In this document: one piece after another, positions 58,788 through 64,000 of the stretch | How positions within the stretch are numbered: position 1 is the stretch's first letter | Layout: each line of letters opens with the position of its first letter | Assembly (NCBI RefSeq): GCF_013410375.1 | Contig: NZ_JACCFL010000001.1 | Location: forward strand, 3,224,001-3,288,000 | Length of the DNA stretch: 64,000 bases | Direction: 5' to 3' | DNA from: Leifsonia shinshuensis | GTDB lineage: Bacteria; Actinomycetota; Actinomycetes; Actinomycetales; Microbacteriaceae | The notes under the pieces: generated by a model | What the model was told of the DNA's origin: nothing | The model's database searches: none | What the model saw: the letters and a program-made list of their open reading frames with translations, nothing else | Program-made: the position numbers and the translations under genes

Positions 58788-60425
58788 ATGACGAGTCTGC
58801 ACTTCACGAACGCCCGCCTGTACCTCGGGGACGGGGTCTGGCGAGACGGCGGCGTGCTGGTGCGGGACGGCCTGATCGCGGCCGTGGGCACGGACGACGA
58901 GCTCGCCGCGCTGCGCGACGCGGACACGGAGGTGCGGGACGCCGCGGGCGGCTCCCTGCTCCCCGGCTTCCACGACACGCACGTTCACCCGCCGATGGCC
59001 GGCAGCTCGCTGCTCGGCATCGACCTCATGCCGGTGCACGACGCCGCCGCCTACCGCCGGGTCATCGCAGAGTACGCCGCCGCTCATCCCGAGCTCGGCG
59101 TCATCGTCGGCGTCGGCTGGTACGGCGACGTCTTCCCCGGCGGCTTCCCCACCCGGGAGCTGCTCGACGACATCGTGCCCGACCGGCCGGTCATCCTCAC
59201 CAGCCACGACGGTCACGGCGTCTGGGTGAACTCCCGGGCGCTGGAGGCCGCGGGCGTCGGCGACGACGTGGCCGATCCGCTCGGCGGCCGGTTCGTGCGC
59301 GACGACGCCGGGCGGCTGACGGGTGTGCTGCTCGACACCGCGGTCCAGGCGCTCGCGGCGATCACGCCGCCGCCCCCGCCCGGTTTCCTGGAGGAGGCGA
59401 TCCTGTCCGCGCAGCAGCGCCTGCACTCCGTCGGGATCACCACCTGGCACGACGCCGCCGTCGGCACGAGCGAGCTCGGGCCGGACTCCTTCGACAGCTA
59501 CCTCGCCCTCGCGTCGCACGGCGACCTGACCGCGCGCGTGGTGCTCTGCCAGTGGTGGGACCGGGATCGCGGGCTCGAGCAGGTGGACGAGCTGGTCGCG
59601 CGGCGGTCGCGTGCGGCGGAGGTCCCCGGCGTGACGGCCGGCGTCGTCAAGATCATGCAGGACGGCGTCATCGAGAACCACACCGGCGCCCTGCTGGAGG
59701 ACTACGCCGACGGCTCGGGAGAGCGCGGCGACTCCTTCGTCCCGCCGGAGCTGCTGAAGACGATCGTGGCCGAGCTGGACGCGCGCGAATTCGACGTGCA
59801 CCTGCACGCCGTGGGCGACCGGGCCGTGCGGGAATGCCTGGACGCGGTCGAGCACGCGCGCGCCGTCAACGGGCCGGACGGCGGGCGCCACCAGCTCGCC
59901 CACCTCGACGTGGTGGACCCGGCCGACTTCGACCGCTTCGCGGCGCTGGACGTGACCGCGAACGCGCAGCTGCTCTGGGCGCGCACCGACACCGAGATCG
60001 TGGAGCGGAAGCTGCCGATGATGGGCCACGACCGCGCGGGCAGGCACTTCCCGTTCGAGTCGCTGCGGCGGCACGGCGCCCGCATCGTCGGCGGCAGCGA
60101 CTGGCCGGTGTCCGCCCCGAACCCGCTCTGGGCGATGCACACCGGTACGACCCGGCTGGCGCCCTCCACCGACCCGCACGCCACCGGGCAGGCGCTCACC
60201 GAACCGCTGCTCGCCGCCGAGGCACTGCCGTTCGTGACCGTCCTCGACGCGTACACCGGAACCGCCGCCTGGGTCGGGCGGCTGGAGGACACCACAGGCC
60301 GGCTCGCGCCGGGCTTCGCCGCCGACCTCGTGCTCCTCGACCGCGACATCTCGGACGGACGCGGCCTGGACACCGCGACCGTCGTCGAAACCGTCGTCGG
60401 CGGCCGCACCGTCCACCGCGCGTAG
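58788..60425 (+). CDS. YtcJ-type metal-dependent amidohydrolase (second copy)
   Basis: A 545-residue amidohydrolase family 3 enzyme, paralogous to the protein at 12461-14182. Landmarks are HDTHVHPP (HxH), VGWYGDVFPGG, HGVWVNSRAL, VHLHAVGDRAVREC and GGSDWPVSAPNP, with the C-terminal GRLAPGFAADLVLLD. AAAGGGA lies before the ATG at 58788. It lies 140 bp after lysR and may be in the same regulon. Confidence 0.85.
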   Translation: MTSLHFTNARLYLGDGVWRDGGVLVRDGLIAAVGTDDELAALRDADTEVRDAAGGSLLPGFHDTHVHPPMAGSSLLGIDLMPVHDAAAYRRVIAEYAAAHPELGVIVGVGWYGDVFPGGFPTRELLDDIVPDRPVILTSHDGHGVWVNSRALEAAGVGDDVADPLGGRFVRDDAGRLTGVLLDTAVQALAAITPPPPPGFLEEAILSAQQRLHSVGITTWHDAAVGTSELGPDSFDSYLALASHGDLTARVVLCQWWDRDRGLEQVDELVARRSRAAEVPGVTAGVVKIMQDGVIENHTGALLEDYADGSGERGDSFVPPELLKTIVAELDAREFDVHLHAVGDRAVRECLDAVEHARAVNGPDGGRHQLAHLDVVDPADFDRFAALDVTANAQLLWARTDTEIVERKLPMMGHDRAGRHFPFESLRRHGARIVGGSDWPVSAPNPLWAMHTGTTRLAPSTDPHATGQALTEPLLAAEALPFVTVLDAYTGTAAWVGRLEDTTGRLAPGFAADLVLLDRDISDGRGLDTATVVETVVGGRTVHRA

Positions 60426-60552
60426 CCGTCACGCGATCCGCGCCGGAATGTCGCTTATCGCGGCGGGAACGGCGACATATCGACGATATCGTTCGTCAGC
60501 GAGCGCAGCGGGCTGTTCGCGGACGAGGCCGAGGTCGGCGGCTCTCAGTGAA

Positions 60553-60602
60553 AAGCCCCGGCGTCCGCGCGAGGGTAATGGCGGGGCGCGGCGCCGGGGC
60601 TT
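60553..60602 (-). terminator. Rho-independent terminator between convergent genes
   Basis: AAGCCCCGGCG at 60553-60563 pairs with its complement at 60592-60602 (11 bp). Read on the minus strand the stem is followed by TTTT, so it terminates the DUF4190 gene and probably also the plus-strand amidohydrolase transcript. Confidence 0.6.
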
Positions 60603-60614
60603 CGAGGGTGCCGG

Positions 60615-60920
60615 TCAGTAGGAGGAGCTGGAGTACCCGGCTGAAGCGGCGAACACGATCGTCAGGACGGTGAAGAGCACGACGAAGGCGATGTAGACGT
60701 AGCCGATGACGAGGCCGGCGATCGCGAGGCCTCGGCCGCTTTCGCCGGTGCGCTTGATCTGACCGAGGGCGATGTGCCCACAGATCACACCGGCGAGCGG
60801 GAAGACGAACGCGCCGACGAGGGCGATGATCGCCAACACGTTGGTGCCGCTCTTCTGCGCCGGGTACGGGGCATAGGCAGGCGCGGCCGGTGGGTAGGCG
60901 TTCGGGTTCTGGTCGGTCAT
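60615..60920 (-). CDS. DUF4190 domain membrane protein
   Basis: A 101-residue protein with a Pro/Tyr/Ala-rich cytosolic N-terminus (YPPAAPAYAPYPAQ) and the two-helix DUF4190 core: NVLAIIALVGAFVFPLAGVICGHIALGQIKRTGESGRG, then a second helix. Such proteins are common, uncharacterised actinobacterial membrane proteins. No neighbours with related function. Confidence 0.75.
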   Translation of the reverse strand: MTDQNPNAYPPAAPAYAPYPAQKSGTNVLAIIALVGAFVFPLAGVICGHIALGQIKRTGESGRGLAIAGLVIGYVYIAFVVLFTVLTIVFAASAGYSSSSY

Positions 60921-60957
60921 GGTGAGGTGACTCCGATCTGTGGGGTGGGTGAGGTGG

Positions 60958-61341
60958 CTAGTTCTGGGAGATGCTGTCGCCGAGGATGCCGGCGGGGTGG
61001 GCGGCGGCAGCGATGGCGTTGGCAGTCTCCTGGAACGCCGTGTCCGTTTTGGCGGCGCCGATCGCTCCGCCCTTCAACGCCCCTGACACCATGTTGCGGT
61101 TCAGGCGCGCGACCAGGCGGCCCTGCTGATCGACCATGAAGTCGACGAGGAAGGACACCTGGAAGTTCTTGCCCGCCATCGCACCCAGCCAGAACGTTCG
61201 GGCGGCGCTGCCGCGCTTGGCGAGCAGACCACCGGACGGGGTCGTCGTGACGGTGAAGCCCTCGGCCTGGAGCGCGGAGGTGACGAGTTGCTTGGCGGCC
61301 TCGTGGTCGCCGAGCAGGAAGAAGTCGTGGGCGGACGCCAT
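60958..61341 (-). CDS. Hypothetical protein
   Basis: A 127-residue protein from ATG 61341 (MASAHDFFLLGDHEAAKQLV), with GAMAGKNFQVSFLVDFMVDQQGRLVARLNRN and ending GILGDSISQN. The alternating hydrophobic and small residues suggest a compact alpha-beta fold. GAGGAA precedes the start. No family recognised. Separate from its neighbours by short gaps on the same strand as the DUF4190 gene. Confidence 0.5.
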   Translation of the reverse strand: MASAHDFFLLGDHEAAKQLVTSALQAEGFTVTTTPSGGLLAKRGSAARTFWLGAMAGKNFQVSFLVDFMVDQQGRLVARLNRNMVSGALKGGAIGAAKTDTAFQETANAIAAAAHPAGILGDSISQN

Positions 61342-61470
61342 GGTGGATTCCTCGGGTTCTCGGGGCGGGGGTTGGTCACCTGAAGGGTGCGACGGGGACA
61401 CTCTATCGGGGGACGAATGCTTCCGCATCCCGCTGGCCCAGCGGGGGTACTGCTGTCTGGCTCAGCGCGG

Positions 61471-61947
61471 TCATCCCATTTCGTCGACGAAGGGCGGCAG
61501 GCGCCTGGCGCCTTGGCCGTCTTTCCCGAGGACGTCGCCGGGGTTCATGACGAGGCACACACTGAGGGAGACGCACCCGCAACCGATGCACTGGCTCATC
61601 TCGCTCTGCAGGCGTTCCAGCTCACGCTGACGGGCGGTGAGTTTCGCGCGCCAGTGCTCGTTGAGGCGGTTCCAGTCCCGGAGTGAAGGCATCCGGTCGC
61701 GGGGAAGGGACTCGAACTGCTCCGCTACCTCGCTGAGCGGGATTCCGAGCCGCTTGGCCACCTGGATGATCGCGATCCGGCGTTCCATGTGCCGTGGATA
61801 CAGGCGGGTGCCGCCCGGCGTCCGCTGGGTGTGGATCAGGCCCTTGCGTTCGTAGAAATGCAGCGCGGAGGCGCTGACTCCGGTTCGCCTGACGACCTCC
61901 CCGATGGTGAGAAGGTCCGTCGGCTTGGGCCGTTTGATCTCAACCAT
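61471..61947 (-). CDS. soxR: Redox-sensing transcriptional activator SoxR
   Basis: A 158-residue MerR-family protein: HTH at ~11-50 (LTIGEVVRRTGVSASALHFYERKGLI), a dimerisation helix and the [2Fe-2S] ligand motif CX2CXCX5C with Cys120, 123, 125 and 131 (QCIGCGCVSLSVC). It senses redox-active compounds through the cluster. Its ATG at 61947 lies inside the palindromic operator, so its own transcript may be leaderless and autoregulated. Divergent from an MFS transporter gene it probably activates. Confidence 0.9.
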   Translation of the reverse strand: MVEIKRPKPTDLLTIGEVVRRTGVSASALHFYERKGLIHTQRTPGGTRLYPRHMERRIAIIQVAKRLGIPLSEVAEQFESLPRDRMPSLRDWNRLNEHWRAKLTARQRELERLQSEMSQCIGCGCVSLSVCLVMNPGDVLGKDGQGARRLPPFVDEMG

Positions 61948-61964
61948 AGTTGAGATCCTACGCT
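61934..61964 (+). promoter_or_regulatory. SoxR-type promoter of the MFS transporter gene
   Basis: TTGATC (-35, 61934-61939) and TACGCT (-10, 61959-61964) are separated by 19 bp, the long spacer typical of MerR/SoxR-activated promoters. The palindrome GATCTCAAC-CATA-GTTGAGATC (61936-61957) fills that spacer. The MFS ATG follows 7 bp after the -10. Confidence 0.7.
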
Positions 61965-61971
61965 GACAGAC

Positions 61972-63384
61972 ATGACCACCCAGACAACATCGGCTCCTTC
62001 CTGGCGGGCGCTCTTCAGGGGCGCGAACGGACGCATCGTCATCGTCCTCAGCGGCAGCATCGCGCTCTACGCGATCACGACGTACATCACCGGTGCGGTG
62101 CTGCCTGCGATGACCGAACAGCTGCACGGAGACCGCCTGTATGCGTGGGTGAACACCGCGTTCCTCGCCGCGTCCATCGTCGGCTCCGCCAGCGCGAGCG
62201 CGTTGGCTTCGCGGTTCGGCATCCGTGCGTCGTACCTGCTCGGCTTCCTCGTCTTCGCCGCGGGGTCCGTCCTCATCGCCGTGTCGCCGACGATGGAGGT
62301 CATCGTGGCCGGTCGGGCGGCCGAGGGATTCGGCGGCGGATTGCTCTCGGCTCTCGCTTATGTGGCGGTCAGCATCACGCTTCCCGCGGAGCTCTGGGGG
62401 CGAGCCACCGCCCTTGTCTCCGCGATGTGGGGAGTCGGCGGCATCGCGGGCCCTGCGGTCGGCGGCCTCTTCGGTACGGCCGACGTGTGGCGCCTGCCGT
62501 TCGTCCTTCTGGCGGGTATCGCCCTCGCGCTGGCTCTCCAAGCGCAGAGGTCCGTGAAGACCGCCGGCGGTGGCCGGAGCGGTGGAGGCAGCCACCGCGG
62601 CTCGATCGCGGTCCCCTCGCTCCTGATCGTCCTGCTCGCGGTATCCGGGTTCAGTGCCGCAGCCCTCTTCGACGGTCCGGCGCGACTGGGCTGGTTCGCC
62701 GCGAGCGTTGTCCTGCTCGGGATGTTCGTCATCGTCGATGCACGCTCGAAGACGAGCCTCCTGCCGCGCGCGACGTATCTGCGCGGGTCCGATCTGCGCT
62801 GGATCTACCTCCTCGTCGCGGTACTGGCCGGGTCGGTGATGATCGAGGCGTTCATCCCCCTCTTCGGTCAGACCCTCGGCGGCCTGCCGCCGTTCGCGGC
62901 AGGGTATCTCGGAGCCGTTCCCTCCGTCGGCTGGACGACCGCCCAGTTCCTGAGCGCTTCCGTCGCGAGCGAGCGCACCAAGCGCACTGTGCGCACCGTC
63001 GGCCCGGTCGTGACCCTCGCCGGTTTCGTCGCTCTGGCCGTGACGCCGCCGACGAGTGGATTCGGGATGCTGTGGTGGCTCCCAGCGCTGATGGCGATCG
63101 GCGCCGGCGTGGGAATGGCGTTCCCGCATTTGGCCGTGGCGGCGATGTCGACCGGCCGCGACGAGGGAGAGTCCGCACAAGCGTCTGCCGGCATCAGCGT
63201 CGTTCAACTGCTCAGCAACACCGTGTTCACGTCCGTGTGCGGGCTGCTGCTCTCCACACGGATCGCGGGAGCCGCAGCTCCTCAGGTGATGGCGACCGGG
63301 CTTGCGGTCATCGTCGCCGCGGGCGTGGCGGTGGCCTTCACCGGATTGCGACGGAACCGGCGGGCACGATCGTTCCGGCGGTGA
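61972..63384 (+). CDS. MFS transporter, probable multidrug exporter
   Basis: A 470-residue major-facilitator protein with about 14 hydrophobic segments, resembling DHA2-type drug exporters: YITGAVLPAMTEQLHGDRLYAWVNTAFLAASIVGSASASALASRFG in the first half and AEGFGGGLLSALAYVAVSITLP. Its ATG is about 7 bp after the SoxR promoter -10, so the mRNA is likely leaderless. SoxR control suggests export of redox-active compounds. Confidence 0.8.
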   Translation: MTTQTTSAPSWRALFRGANGRIVIVLSGSIALYAITTYITGAVLPAMTEQLHGDRLYAWVNTAFLAASIVGSASASALASRFGIRASYLLGFLVFAAGSVLIAVSPTMEVIVAGRAAEGFGGGLLSALAYVAVSITLPAELWGRATALVSAMWGVGGIAGPAVGGLFGTADVWRLPFVLLAGIALALALQAQRSVKTAGGGRSGGGSHRGSIAVPSLLIVLLAVSGFSAAALFDGPARLGWFAASVVLLGMFVIVDARSKTSLLPRATYLRGSDLRWIYLLVAVLAGSVMIEAFIPLFGQTLGGLPPFAAGYLGAVPSVGWTTAQFLSASVASERTKRTVRTVGPVVTLAGFVALAVTPPTSGFGMLWWLPALMAIGAGVGMAFPHLAVAAMSTGRDEGESAQASAGISVVQLLSNTVFTSVCGLLLSTRIAGAAAPQVMATGLAVIVAAGVAVAFTGLRRNRRARSFRR

Positions 63385-63401
63385 CGGTGCCGATCGCGCC
63401 G

Positions 63402-63473
63402 CCGCCATCCGTTCCTCACTTTCTCCCGCGACCGCAGGGTGTGTTGCGGGAGAAAGTGAGGAAGCGATGGCGG
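63402..63473. terminator. Long hairpin between convergent MFS and ABC genes
   Basis: A perfect 18-bp stem (63412-63429 with 63446-63463, starting TTCCTCACTTTCTCCCGC) is extended outward by eight more pairs (CCGCCATC with GATGGCGG) after a 2-nt mismatch. It lies between the MFS stop and the minus-strand ABC stop. Confidence 0.65.
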
Positions 63474-63476
63474 GGG

Positions 63477-64000
63477 TCAGGCGGCGTGCGTCTGGGTGAA
63501 GGCGTGGAGGCCTTCGGGGGCGATGGTGAAGTGGACGTGTTGGCCGGGGGTGAGGGCGTCGGCGGCTTGGGAGAGCATGGTGACGGGGATGCGGAGGTCG
63601 CCGGCGATGATCTCCGCGCGGGCGAACGGGCCGAAGAAGTCCAGCGCGCCCAGCACACCCGAAGCCGACCCCGCCGTGGTCGCGGCGTCCTCGGGCAGGA
63701 TGCGGACGCGTTCGGCCATGACCAGCACATCCACCCGGTCGCCGTGACGGAGGTCGTCTTGCGACGTGGTCAGCGACAGGCCGCCGATCTCCACGGTCGC
63801 GGTCGGGCCGGAACCGTGGACGATGCCGGTGCCCAGGGACTGCCCGCCGAGGAACTGGGCGACGAACCGGTTCCCCGGCGCCCGGTACATCGCTTCGGGG
63901 GTGTCGTTCTGCTGGACCACCCCGTGGTCCAGCATCATCACCTGATCGCCCAGGTCCATCGCCTCCTCCTGGTCGTGGGTGACCATGATCGTGGTCAACC
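63477..64000 (-). CDS. ABC transporter ATP-binding protein, C-terminal part (cut by window edge)
   Basis: About 173 visible residues of the C-terminal half of an ABC ATPase of the MalK/UgpC/PotA type: VTHDQEEAMDLGDQVMML just after the D-loop, then the OB-fold/TOBE regulatory domain (EIGGLSLTTSQDDLRHGDRVDVLVMAERVRIL). The Walker and signature motifs lie outside the window. Domain order suggests a sugar or polyamine importer. Confidence 0.75.
   Translation of the reverse strand, partial: LTTIMVTHDQEEAMDLGDQVMMLDHGVVQQNDTPEAMYRAPGNRFVAQFLGGQSLGTGIVHGSGPTATVEIGGLSLTTSQDDLRHGDRVDVLVMAERVRILPEDAATTAGSASGVLGALDFFGPFARAEIIAGDLRIPVTMLSQAADALTPGQHVHFTIAPEGLHAFTQTHAA

Overview
This window is chromosomal DNA from a high-GC Gram-positive actinobacterium. 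Strong third-position G/C bias, frequent GTG starts, likely leaderless transcripts, and the gene families present (PrsW, DUF6457 beside a MobA-like protein, actinobacterial SoxR) suggest Microbacteriaceae, perhaps Leifsonia-like. The genus is inferred. I saw no rRNA or tRNA gene.

Layout. 1-4.3 kb: the tail of an unknown gene, an unusual protein with five HTH-like repeats, a small basic protein, a PrsW-type membrane protease and a large alpha/beta hydrolase. 4.4-14.2 kb: a minus-strand uptake and catabolism operon, in transcription order a YtcJ-type amidohydrolase, a five-function dipeptide/opine-type ABC importer encoded by four genes, an FAD oxidase and a succinate-semialdehyde-type dehydrogenase. 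It is divergent from a TetR gene; both promoters overlap one near-perfect palindrome. 15-27.8 kb: an APC permease, a SHOCT protein, a Dcu-type C4-dicarboxylate carrier with an M20 dipeptidase, small proteins, a polytopic membrane protein fused to a GH5 glycosidase, an SDR, and a PadR-UbiB pair.

27.9-39.9 kb is a decaying genomic island. It is bounded by a directly repeated 14-bp core (27925 and 39892), with a perfect 20-bp direct repeat just inside each end (28047 and 39796), the geometry expected of attL/attR. Its composition is visibly less GC-rich. It holds a restriction-modification locus (HsdS-like subunit plus a nuclease-methylase fusion gene) whose fusion gene is broken twice, by a complete IS21-family element and by a 2-bp frameshift; a truncated tyrosine integrase; orphan membrane proteins; and an apparently intact tripartite toxin-antitoxin-chaperone (TAC) operon, higB-higA-secB-like, which is the most interesting system in the window.

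40-44.5 kb returns to core-like DNA: a MobA-like transferase with DUF6457, and a copper amine oxidase with a membrane partner, divergent from a TetR gene. 44.5-60.4 kb is a nitrogen-compound catabolic region: aspartase, M20 hydrolase, DUF1028, RidA and a flavoprotein monooxygenase in one tightly overlapping minus-strand operon; divergent aldehyde dehydrogenase, CitE-like lyase and APC permease; then a GMC oxidoreductase and NCS1 permease divergent from a LysR gene, and a second YtcJ-type amidohydrolase. Between the two convergent halves is an ~0.83-kb array of diverged ~140-bp palindromic units that no ordinary feature explains. 60.6-64 kb: a DUF4190 protein, a SoxR-MFS divergent pair with a textbook 19-bp-spacer SoxR promoter, and the C-terminal part of an ABC ATPase cut by the window edge.
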